This document shows positions 1-8,400 of a stretch of DNA of 21,646 nt, in pieces; within the stretch, counting starts at the first letter, position 1, and every line of letters starts with the position of its first letter. Source of the stretch: Gnetum montanum (lineage: Eukaryota > Streptophyta > Gnetopsida > Gnetales > Gnetaceae); NCBI GenBank assembly GCA_015680685.1, contig MNCI01017751.1, forward strand, positions 287,538-309,183, read 5' to 3'. Made by a program: the position numbers and the translations under genes. Under the pieces are notes generated by a model. The model had not been told where the DNA came from. It made no database searches and was given only the letters and a program-made list of their open reading frames with translations.

Positions 1-455
1 CACGGATGTGTGCGGCTAGTCAAGGAATTGGCTGCTTGTCACACTTAGGTTAGTTAAGTGCCTTAGTATGACCGCTTTGAGCACGTGCGTTACGTGTGGT
101 AATCCTAGTAACAATTAGCATTTGGTAGCCATAGTTGCACAGTTCAGGGTGTGTACGGCAAGTGGGAACGGATGCTAACTCTAGGACTTAGTGCTGTAGT
201 TAGAATTAGTTTTAGTTTCTCAGCCCTTCACTGTTTAGCATAGGAGATAAATCGAAAAATACCAAAAAAATCATATACCTCAGACTTGCTTAACCATACA
301 TCGTGACACATACAAGCAAGCCTGGGAAGACAATGAATGATTAACCCCAAGTGTTCCATGGGGCGTTTAGGCATTTAGTCTGCGGAGTTCAACCGGATCG
401 TGCGTGCTACACTTGTTTCGTATGGTTGAGTGTAGGGGTACCTCGCCACTCATCA
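1..455 (+). repeat. 3' part of a Ty3/gypsy LTR, cut by the window edge
   Basis: Bases 1-280 align in the same orientation with 20309-20596, and 270-455 align with the reverse complement of 13022-13240. They also align with the LTRs at 1741-2603 and 15702-16579. The copy ends in TCATCA at 450-455, the same terminus as the solo LTR at 13022-13901. From base 456 the sequence reads as the minus-strand integrase of element D, so 455 is an insertion boundary. It keeps many CpGs, unlike the older copies, so it is fairly young. It may be a 3' LTR or a solo LTR; its 5' side lies outside the window. Confidence 0.85.
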
Positions 456-1345
456 CACATCAAGTATATAGAGTTTTGCTTGGACTGACAAATTTGGTAG
501 CTTTCCCTACACTAGTTCACAAGGAGAATACCTCATAAGAAGTTTCCAAATGGATATATAGATCCATAGAACATCCTTGAGTTTGTTGCTTTGATCCTTC
601 TTATACTTACTAATAGTTCATGATAATATGTGGGTTATCTCATGGTTTGTAACTTTGGCTTGATCATTAGCTTGGAAGTGGTGAGTTGTAGTTAATTTGT
701 GAGCTACCTCCAAGTGTTGCATCAAATTTTTGAATGTTAGCCCTATAAAATATGTATCATTATTTGATATGAGTGCACATGGCATGCCAAACATTCTACT
801 AGCTACTACTCAAAGAACTTAGAAATAGTTATTGTCGTGAGGTCAATTCCTATAGCAACTTTAGTCCACTTTGTATTGTAATCTATAGTAAAAATAATGT
901 AGGATTTATTATTCAATTAAGGGATGATGGAACCCATGAAAGTAATCCCTTACAAGTTCAAAGGCTCTAGTGATTGGATCCACTAGTATGGTCCCTCAAA
1001 GTGTGTTTTTATCCCACCATCTCATTGATGATAAAGTAATATGCATTATAGAAGAGTATTAGCTAGAAGTAACTAGCCATGAGAATATTGATGATTGTTC
1101 TTCCTTTCATGTAGTGACCTCTACTTGATCCTTCATGTGCATCATGGAGAACTCTCAATTGATTCTCCTTTGGAAAACACTGGTGCATAGAGCCATCTAT
1201 GTAGATTCTATACATATTCCCCTATATTTCCATGAAATTCTTAACTTGATACAAGAATTTCTAGGTCTTATGTTTATCCTATTTAAGAGAAACTCTTTTC
1301 TCCTTTAAATATATGAGGTAATCATGAATCCAAGAAGTGGTTGTT
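456..1345 (-). pseudogene. Ty3/gypsy integrase remnant (element D)
   Basis: Integrase inserts retroelement cDNA into chromosomes. On the minus strand the order is clear although frames shift and stops occur. A zinc-binding region is near 1150-1050, with LHDAHEGS then RGHY keeping both His, while the expected CxxC cysteines are gone. The catalytic core follows: LISNNDTYF near 775-745 stands where families have a SDxGTxF motif, so Asp has become Asn. FKNLMQHLEVAHKLTT leads to ANDQAKV near 680-643, where the catalytic Glu is Lys. The post-core motif resembling SPYELVYGK is visible near 520-470 as YSPCELV followed by a stop and GK. The frame runs straight into the LTR boundary at 455. It cannot be functional. 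Confidence 0.82.
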
Positions 1346-1399
1346 GATGAGAAAATTGTAGTGACATTTGCAAATAAAGGTTTGTTAGGAGACTAATTA

Positions 1400-1740
1400 G
1401 ATAAGGACTCTTCAATAGCCTTATTATCCCATCTCAATCTAGAGAAATGATTTACAAATTTTTTTTATTCCTTTCTTATCAATAATTATGATGTTGAATT
1501 TCTATGGAATTACTAGTCATTGAATAATTTGGGAGCTTACCATTGGTTTATTTATAAGGAAACTAATTTTATTATGATTAGTTTACATAATAATAACATA
1601 TCTAAGTAAATAGTATCTAAACTTTTCAAGTATATACACCACCACCATCAATTCCTTTTTACTTGTGGTATAGTTTATTTGTACACAATGCTTTTACTTG
1701 CATAATGGATGTAATATGGACATTTTTTATCATCCAACTA
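1400..1740 (-). pseudogene. RNase H remnant, C-terminal part (element D)
   Basis: RNase H degrades the RNA of the RNA-DNA hybrid during reverse transcription. Read leftwards from 1740, the minus strand gives LDDKKCPYYIHYASKSI, a Ty3/gypsy RNase H signature. A decayed TEKEL-like segment near 1665-1607 follows, then IIDKKG and NHFSRLRWDNKAIEES near 1455-1408, which marks the end of the domain and the linker to integrase. Several frameshifts and TAG/TAA stops interrupt it. Its missing N-terminal piece, including the DAS motif, is at 16580-16620 on the far side of the inserted block. The same motifs occur on the plus strand in unit B at 8052-8400, a useful internal reference. Confidence 0.8.
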
Positions 1741-2603
1741 TGAAACCAAGATACTCTTGTCGATATTTATGCATCAACATAGTCTTATCGATTTATATGT
1801 GTTGACATAGCCTAAGATTAGTGTTGATGTAGTCACTATAAATGCCTACATAAATGCATAAATCCATCATATTTATGCCACTTTTTTATCATTCAAGTAG
1901 CTAGACTCTTATAGTTTATTTTCTTGAAAGTTAGAATTTTCCCTCTAAGTGACCATAGCATAGATTAAATGAATTGTATAGAGTTTAATTTGAGTGTATG
2001 ATGTACCTAGACACATTTTCTTGACAATAATAAAATCAAGCTTTGTTCCATTTATTGTAGCACTTGAATTATTATTTTAATTTACTTCTCTACAATTTAC
2101 TTTAACTATTCATTTACTTTTCATGTCAGTAGCTAAATATGTTAGTCCATAGCACTTAGTTAATTTGCATGAGATGACTCATTTTGAGCATACACGTATT
2201 AATGCTTGGTAATCCCAATAGTAAATTACCTTGTACATCCAACAATGAAACAATTGGTAACCTAGTACTATTAGCACATGTTCAGAATGTGTATGATAAA
2301 TTAGGAATAAATACTCCACACTTAAGCTAGGATAGCTTTACTTTTCACATTTAGATTAGGTAGATTAATATTTGAATACTTTAATACTTTTAAAATTATT
2401 ATAATAAAAATAAAATCATGTACCTTAATCACACTTAATTGTATAACTTGAGCACACACAAGTATGACTGGGAAGACAATGATTAGCATCTTAATGCTTG
2501 GTTATCTAAGGCAAAAAACTAGTTCTTAGTCCATGGAACTCTACCAGATTGTGTGTGAACACTTGTGATTTGTATGATTAGGATATGGTTACTCCACTAT
2601 TCA
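1741..2603 (+). repeat. 5' LTR of unit A
   Basis: Alignable over its length with 15702-16579 and with the reverse complement of 13022-13901; its first 280 bases align with 4794-5070. Shared landmarks include the AGAATTTTCCCTCTAAGTG block near 1945, AATAATAAAATCAAGCTTTG near 2027, and GGGAAGACAATG near 2470. It begins TGAAACC where better-preserved copies begin TGATGA, and ends near ATTCA at 2599-2603. CpG is almost absent, so it is old. The start is supported by the RNase H of D stopping at 1740. Confidence 0.8.
1837..1843 (+). promoter_or_regulatory. LTR TATA box
   Basis: TATAAAT about 97 bases into the LTR. The equivalent spot carries TATAAATA in the solo LTR and in the LTR at 19840, so it is probably the RNA polymerase II TATA element of the family. 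Confidence 0.5.
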
Positions 2604-2624
2604 CCTTTAGCATCATTGTCAAGG

Positions 2625-2640
2625 ATTTGGTGCTAGTGTT
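2625..2640 (+). other. Candidate primer binding site (decayed, tRNA-Asp type)
   Basis: TTTGGTGCTAGTGTT resembles the TGGCGCCGTTGCC site complementary to plant tRNA-Asp used by Athila-type elements. Over 13 aligned bases it is identical or differs by a transition at all but one. It lies about 22 bases beyond the inferred LTR end at 2603, further than usual, so either the LTR ends nearer 2621 or there is a small insertion. Confidence 0.35.
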
Positions 2641-2744
2641 TTAGATAGCTAGATTATTTGAGGATTCTTTTCAAAAATTAACATGATTTATCATTTACAA
2701 ATAATCATAATATTTTTTCTAATATATATTTACAAACTAAATAA

Positions 2745-4090
2745 TTTCTTTTTCTCATAGGATAGATTCCCCACCTAGTAATGATTCAACTACAGTGTGC
2801 AACAGAAGTTCAATGAGTAAGGATGGCATATCATAACAAATAAAAGTGACCTACAAACATCTAGATCCATACCATTTTGACTATACCTTCTTACTTCACT
2901 AAGATAAAAAAAAAGTGATGGAGAGACATAAAGGATAACACTGTATTACCACTCGATCGCTCAATGCCATCACTACTTATGGTAGCATTGATAAGACTAC
3001 AGCTTAGAGTAGTTGTCTTAGACTATATAGCAACTGATGAAATCTCTAGAGCTTACTAATCCATAAAGTTCTAATTATGTAATGATTGATTCATGAAGGC
3101 TTTCTATGAGGTTTCCAAAGAAAAGTAAGCTCCTATTCATCTAACATTGTAATATGAAAAGAGGATATTAATTACTAATTAGGCAAATCTCAATGCCAAA
3201 ATTCTTTACCCCTTAGTGGAGATGATATGAACCATCTTTGATTATGTTCAGTCTTGATAAGCAACAAAGACAAGGAAAGAATAGGACCTAGGATAATGGA
3301 GATCTCAAGATTAAGGTCTTCTAGAAAACTGCCAAAAGAACATTAAAAGGATCATAGGAGAAGAGAAAGTTGACATAACTCTCCCAGATCCCCACCCTCA
3401 TCCTCTTTATCTTCATCATCAAACTTTGACGAGGATGAGCATGACCAATGCAAGAAGAACAATGATAGGAGAGTAGGTGGCAAAGATAGAAGAAACCATC
3501 ATCGAGATGGTGCAAGGATAGGTAGACATCAATAAGGTGATAGATATCATTAGGAAAGGAGGCAAAGTAGGCGACACCAAGGAAGACATGTTCATAAATG
3601 GGACCATGAGAACTAAGATGATTATGGTGAACTATTGCTTACCATGAGAACTATGATAAAATTTTAGAAGGTAGTTTACATCCCAATCAAGGATCAAAGG
3701 GATAGTAGAATTAAAAGGTTATATTTGAACACTATCTCAAAGTTTGAGGGAGGCTATAATGCAGATTTCTAGCATCACTTAAAAACCTTCCATGATGCTT
3801 GCATCTTGTAGAATATTAAGAATGAATGATAAAAGCTAAAATTTTTTCCAAGGACACTCATTAAAGAAGCTAAAAGTTGGTACTAGGCCTTGGAACTAGA
3901 ATATATGAATATATGAAGTATGATGTTAGAGCTATTCAATGAAAAATATCAAACATATTCAATGGTGTCCAATTTGAGAAAGCAAATTCAAGAAGTTACA
4001 AGTTAAAGAGATGATGAAATACATGAAGCTTACAAACCTCTAATATAAAAATTTGGTAATGCTTACTATTGGAAGATCAAAGTTAGAATT
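2745..4090 (+). pseudogene. Gag remnant of unit A
   Basis: Gag forms the virus-like particle that packages element RNA. The N-terminal part aligns at DNA level with the better gag of element E: 2918-2966 matches 20840-20889, and 2750-2785 matches the first codons of E, so the lost start codon was near 2745. A basic, His- and Ser-containing low-complexity region follows at about 3395-3620. The Retrotransposon_gag core is readable from about 3725: KFEGGYNAD, HHLKTFHDACIL, KLKFFPRTLIKEAKSWY, then LFNEKYQTYSMVSNLRKQ near 3925-3985, and RDDEIHEAYKPL near 4012-4050. These motifs share one frame from 3725 to about 4075. In-frame TAG, TAA and TGA codons are frequent. From about 3960 the sequence also aligns with ORF3 of unit B, so gag runs into the ORF3 tail with no pol between. 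Confidence 0.75.
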
Positions 4091-4566
4091 GAAGAATAAG
4101 GTGACTAGTTCATATCTCTTATATGAGGGTAAACTCAAGCTCTACTAGAAGACAAAGAAAAAGTTGGAGATAGCTAACGCCAAGCTTGAGGTTCTTAGGT
4201 CCAAGTTTGAAGAACAACATGTGGTCATAGAGAACCTAGACAAAAGGATGGAAGATCAATAGGCACTAAAAAACATAGTAAGAGCATTCAACATCAAATG
4301 TAAATAATTGACTGCCTAGTTTATCAATCCCAAGAAGATGTTCCCTACTTTACCTCAACCATAGAAAGTGCCTCACCATCCATTCTAGGTAATGTGGCCT
4401 ACACAATAATTGACCTGAAGATCAAGAAGGAGAAGATGGAGTTGTTTCTAGATGAATTCAAACTATTAGAAGAACCAATAGTAGTAGTAAGATAGCCACA
4501 ACAATAATCAAGGTAGGAGGACCAACTACATGAGTTGTAGGAGCCACGACCTCTAGGCATAACTTA
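3987..4566 (+). pseudogene. C-terminal tail of ORF3 joined behind gag in unit A
   Basis: Aligns along its whole length with 14895-15492 of unit B. Shared peptide signals include SSYLLYEGKLKLY, KKLEIANAKLEVLRSKFEE, LKNIVRAFNIKCK, FINPKKMF and a final Asn/Arg-rich stretch (SHNNN, GRRTNY). The pattern is heptad-like and Glu/Lys-rich, as in a coiled coil, ending in a basic tail. It is interrupted by stops, nearly all TAG or TAA, and is offset by one base from the gag frame. Its function is not recognised. In unit B the same tail ends a much longer ORF that lies after integrase, so its place directly behind gag here suggests an internal deletion of pol and most of ORF3. Confidence 0.65.
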
Positions 4567-4782
4567 AGTTATCTATCATGGAACCTTTTTTATGCATATG
4601 AGCTAAGGTTATTTTTGTAATATGTCCTATTTTGTTGAGTCTAATTGTAAAAGCACTCGAATATTTTTATATGTCATGTGACACTTAAGTCTTGGTTAGT
4701 CAGTTAGTTAGTTTCATAATTCTCCAATTTTGTAAACAACTCTCTACCAATTTTTTTGACTAAAGGATAAGCTTTTAATCAT
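4567..4782 (+). other. Shared 3' untranslated region of unit A
   Basis: No coding signal. It aligns with 15493-15690 (for example TGTCCTATTTTGTTGAGTC and the TTAGTTAGT runs) and so is the conserved family region between the last ORF and the polypurine tract. Confidence 0.7.
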
Positions 4783-4793
4783 TTATGGGAGTA
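4783..4793 (+). other. Polypurine tract of unit A
   Basis: ATGGGAGTA directly precedes the LTR start TGATGAA at 4794. The equivalent in unit B is ATGGGGGTA before 15702. This is the expected position for the plus-strand primer of reverse transcription. Confidence 0.6.
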
Positions 4794-5070
4794 TGATGAA
4801 TAATAAATCTATTAATTGTGTCAATACATATTTATTAATACAGCGTTATTGACATATATCTGTCAACATAGCTTAAGATGCATTAAAGTTGATGCATTTA
4901 CGTACTCTCCATAAATGCCTATAAAAATGCACATACCCATCATATGTATAATATCATTTGGTCATTCTAGTAGGTAGAATCTTGCATTTGATTTCTACAA
5001 AATTTAGAATTTTCACTCTAAGTGTCCATAGTATGGATTAAATGAATTGTACATAGTTTTATTTAAGTTG
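4794..5070 (+). repeat. Truncated LTR (first ~277 bases) between units A and B
   Basis: Begins TGATGAATAATAAATC after the polypurine tract and aligns with 15702-15965 and 1741-2005, including CCTATAAAAATGC, CATTCTAGTAGGTAGAATC and GTATGGATTAAATGAATTG. Homology stops near 5070, before the rest of the LTR. It would be the 3' LTR of A and, if the tandem model is right, also the broken 5' LTR of B. Confidence 0.75.
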
Positions 5071-5500
5071 AAAGAAAGAATGTAAACTAAAGAATAGAGA
5101 GAATGCATAGAAATATAACAAAGATTTCTAAATTTGCAAGAAAGAGATACATCTTTATGAAGTTGATGAAGGAGTAGCATTAGAGAAGGTAGTGTAGGGA
5201 AAGATATTGTTCATTTAAAAATAAGCTACTAAAATTTTAGCAAAGGTTAATGAAATATGAGACTTCATTAACAAAAATTTTTAAACAAAACTAAAGATAG
5301 TGGAAGAGAAAAAAAATAGGGAAGAACTAACACTAAAAGTAAAAGGAAGAAAAAAGATACAAGGAAGGACTACGAACAGCATAAGGGAAAAGCAACTACA
5401 GTGGAAGAGATTAAAGACTTCAAATCAAATGATGATAGATATGATATTTACTAATATGGACATTTAAATAGTTGTTGTCCAATAATGTTATCGGAGTATA
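5071..5500 (+). pseudogene. Lys/Glu-rich reading frame, possibly the end of Gag of unit B
   Basis: Starts where LTR homology breaks off. The DNA is purine-rich and reads as Lys/Glu-rich peptide in plus frames. From about 5340 one frame gives KRKKKDTRKDYEQHKGK, a short acidic stretch, and then YGHLNSCCP near 5455-5485. The last motif recalls a Gag zinc knuckle (GHxxxxC), but the first two cysteines are missing and the spacing is wrong. Its position, between an LTR fragment and protease, fits the C-terminal part of gag after loss of the N-terminal part. Another coiled-coil fragment of different origin is possible. Support is weak. Confidence 0.35.
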
Positions 5501-5511
5501 GGACTTGTGCA

Positions 5512-5970
5512 TTAAACCCAAAGATCATAAAAATTAGGTCCTAAGGAGGTTACCTTATCTTCAAGGCAACTACAGGAAAATCTATCATTAATAATAGTAT
5601 TATTCAAGTGGGACTTCACCTCAACCTCAAGAGTATTACTAATAGTGGAAAAATTGACATTCATGAGGGATGCCACCACCAAGGTAGTAATATCCCTACA
5701 AGCAAGTTGATCCTTATGAATATTATGTCTAATAACCTGTATCACCCAGTGGCTCTATCACCCATCTTTCTTCTTACTACTATTATCCTTCAAGGTACTG
5801 CAAACCTTCTACTTTGCATGCTAAGTCTCCTTTCACTTATAATTCTCATCCTTTACAATACTCTCAATCTCATGTTCCAAATTGTTTATCACCTACTCTA
5901 TCAATGCAAGGAGAAATTCCTTTGTAGCCTCAATAATGAAATAATACGAGAGTAGTAAACTTACAAGTGA
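5512..5970 (-). pseudogene. Antisense Lys/Glu-rich frame of unknown origin
   Basis: On the minus strand one frame runs from about 5970 down to a TAA at 5512-5514 without a length shift. It includes EATKEFLLALIE, then NLEHEIESIVKDENYK, and after several TAG/TGA stops an open stretch of 77 codons from 5745 down. The first half has the heptad look of a coiled coil. The opposite strand is open for 115 codons (5608-5955) and would be a very hydrophobic Leu/Ile-rich protein. That is what the codon-register complement of AAG/GAG-rich coding looks like, so I favour the minus strand. The stops fit CAG-to-TAG and CGA-to-TGA decay. I do not recognise the protein. It lies antisense between a possible gag end and protease, so it may be a small inserted fragment. 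Confidence 0.35.
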
Positions 5971-6319
5971 ACGGTAACTCAAGTGGTTCCAAGTGTAAGC
6001 CTAAAAAATGGTCATTCTTTAGGCTAGCTAGCCCATCCAAACCTTCACAGGCATCCATGGCTTTAAATCCAACATAAAGAAAAAACCCTTCATGTAGCAT
6101 TTGAATCACATTCAAACCCAAATTGCTCAAATGTACAAACTTTCATACTTACTCATGCAATTGCAGAATGGATAAAGATAGGACATCTTTCTAGGAAAAA
6201 AACTAATCCAATAAGTTCCTTGATTTACTTACCAATTGCATGAAATGCAAAATACAAAGCCCTACTAGAATAAGGTTCCAAAGTCAATCTAATTTCTTAA
6301 GAAATGTACAAGATATGAA
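5971..6319. other. No recognisable feature
   Basis: AT-rich sequence between the antisense frame and the protease. A 66-codon open stretch on the minus strand (6130-5930) shows no motif. I see nothing I can assign. Confidence 0.4.
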
Positions 6320-6570
6320 ACCTGTTACCATTAAAGAAATATGATATCTGGTTGGAGCTTGTAGACTAGTTCATCACTATTTCCTTAAGGCTAGTAGAAG
6401 ATGTTATGATTACCATAAGTGATTGGTCATATTATATCAATTTTCTAATCATCCATGTGAATAATTGCAAGGGAGACCTTCGTATTATCATGGGGAGAGC
6501 TTAGCTAAGCATAATCGATGTCAAGCTAGGAATCAAAGATTTGTCTTTGGAAATTTCCAGGAAAAATAAA
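6320..6570 (+). pseudogene. Aspartic protease remnant (unit B pol)
   Basis: Retroviral-type aspartic protease cleaves the Gag-Pol polyprotein. One plus frame gives LLPLKKYDIWLEL, then ISLRLVEDVMITISDWSYYI and NFLIIHVNNCKGDLRIIMGRA. These match the second half of Ty3/gypsy proteases, where the SLxLADxSV, VxDVLVxV, FPVDFxIL and PxILGRPFLATA motifs occur. In the last motif the ILGRPF core is reduced to IMGRA followed by a stop. The active-site DTGA/DLGA motif upstream was not found. Several stops break the frame. RT follows about 270 bases downstream, as expected; that gap (6571-6840) holds no motif I can name. Confidence 0.6.
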
Positions 6571-6839
6571 CATGGAAGAATAGAGAAGAAGAGAGTTCCA
6601 TGCATCATATACAATAACATAGGATGCAACTACATGTGAAAAATATAGACAATAAGAAGCAAAACCATCACAACATGTGGGTCATGTACTAAACTAGTCA
6701 ATGATCAAAGATGCTTGTATGTAGCAACCATAAAATAAGAGAACCCCCAATGGTTAACATTATATGATTGTTCTAATTCTATAATATGCATGGAATTGGA
6801 TGACATTTTTACAATTGCATACATTGGAAAGATGAATAA

Positions 6840-7950
6840 AATGAAGTAGCTCAAACACCAACTCTTTGATGTAGAACTTAAAAAGGAAGTAGAAGTAGAT
6901 TGGATAGAGTTAGAAATTCATAAAGTATTTAAACCAAAACCCTCAGAGCTAAAAGCATTGTTGAAATTCCTTGAGTATGTATTTTTCAAAACTGATAAAT
7001 TAGTAAGCATAAATGCCCAACTTACAATGAAATAGAAATAAAATTTATTGAATGTGGTAAGAAAATGGCAAACAACCTTTACCTAGTATGATGAAATTGC
7101 AGGCATTAATCCATGCATATACTAGCATAAAATCTACACACACTTTTCCATTAAGCCTAAGTGATAGTCACAAAGGATATTAAATTCTAAATTAACATAG
7201 ATAGTAAAGAAAAAGATGAAGATGTTTCTCAAAGCCAAATTAATGTTTCCTATAGCAAATAGTGAGTGGGTGAACCCATTAACTTTAGATTGTTGAACAT
7301 GGTAATCTTCAAAGATAATTTTATATTTCCACATGTGGTCCAAGTGTTGGATAGCAATATAGGAAACAAGTATTATAACTTTTTGGATGGCTACAATTAC
7401 TAAAATTAAATTCAAATAGCCCAACAAGACCAAGCTAAGATAACATTTACAAGTCCTTGGGGAACTTTTACATATAAGAAGATATCCTTTGGCCTATGCA
7501 ATACACTTGCATCTTTCCAACTACTTTATTTTAGTAATAGATTGATAGTGGTATATAGGGCTTCATGGATGACTTCTTCACCTATGAGTTATATTTTAAG
7601 CAAGCACTTGATCATCCTAAGTAGGTGTTAAAATGATATGTGGAGAAAAATTTCAAGCTCAACTCGTAGAAGAGCCATTTGATGATCTAAGAGGGCATTG
7701 TCTTGGGGCACATAGTTTTAGAAAAAGGGATAGTAGGTAAATGTAAAAAATATAAGAGTGATCCAAGAAATAATACAAAAATCAGAAATAGAAAAAGATA
7801 TCTTATCATTTCTTGGGCACATAGGCTCCTACAAGAGATTTATTAAGAATTTCTCTAAGATTATGAAACTACTAATAAAGCTAACAAAGAAGGATGCATC
7901 GTTTGAATGGACCAAGGAATGCAAACATGTGTTCCAAATTTTGAAGTAAA
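6840..7950 (+). pseudogene. Reverse transcriptase remnant (unit B pol), Athila-like
   Basis: RT copies element RNA into cDNA. The N-terminal approach reads ELKALLKFLEYVFF near 6950-6990 and later AGINPCIY near 7100-7125. Frames then shift, and the palm region reads LDGYNY, followed by TFTSPWGTFTYKK and FGLCNTLASFQ (7488-7520). The catalytic YxDD-type motif is FMDDF at 7562-7576, the form typical of Athila rather than Tat or chromovirus RTs. The thumb/connection is the best-preserved part, open for 63 codons from 7758: FLGHIGSYKRFIKNFSKI, then KLTKKDASFEW. The finger and palm segments between 7140 and 7440 are badly damaged. Long open stretches on the opposite strand here are shadows. Confidence 0.8.
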
Positions 7951-8400
7951 AGCTCATATAAAATTTAATTCTATGAGCTCTTAATTGATCCAAATCATTC
8001 CACATCAGGATATATGCATCTAACTTTGCCTTGGAAGCTATGCTGACATAGTTGAATGATCAAAATCATCCATACAATATCCATTATGAAAGTAGGAGTA
8101 TTGCAAGTACATTGCTAAGGTACACCTTAGTAGAGAAGGAAATAATGGTTATGGTGTATGCCTATGAGAAATTCAAGAATTATGTTTATGAATACCTAGT
8201 TTTTGTGCATACAAATAATAGTGCAATATGCTTCTTGATGAACAAGCTAGTGGTTAGTCACTGTATCATATGGTGGCTAGTGATATTGTAGGAATTTGAT
8301 CTTACAATGATTGATAGAAAGGAAACTGATAATATTGTTGTAGATTATTTATCTCAATTAAGATGGAACAACAAGGCTGATGAAGAGTCTCTTTCTAATT
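7951..8400 (+). pseudogene. RNase H remnant (unit B pol)
   Basis: Follows RT directly. Motifs in order: YASNFALEAML, where families have a DASxxAxGAVL motif, so the first catalytic Asp is Tyr; HPYNIHYESRSI; EKEIMVMVYAYEKF, keeping the catalytic Glu; and VHTNNSAICFL, where the TDHxA motif has lost its Asp to Asn. The end of the domain reads EFDLTMIDRKETDNIVVDYLS, close to the family signature preceding DHLSR. Codons 8052-8291 are open for 79 residues. With two catalytic aspartates replaced the enzyme would be dead even without the stops. The same domain, split by insertion, is in element D on the minus strand. Confidence 0.8.

Noticed and set aside
3321-3607. Two overlapping minus-strand open frames of about 60 codons
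   Set aside because: They are opposite the low-complexity basic region of gag in unit A and have no motif.
5608-5955. Open plus-strand frame of 115 codons with membrane-like composition
   Set aside because: It shares codon register with the minus-strand Lys/Glu-rich frame, and Leu/Ile-rich peptide is the expected complement of AAG/GAG codons. No known domain is visible; kept only as an alternative reading.
7134-7433. Minus-strand open frame of 99 codons
   Set aside because: It is opposite the RT palm region and shows no motif; treated as a shadow.
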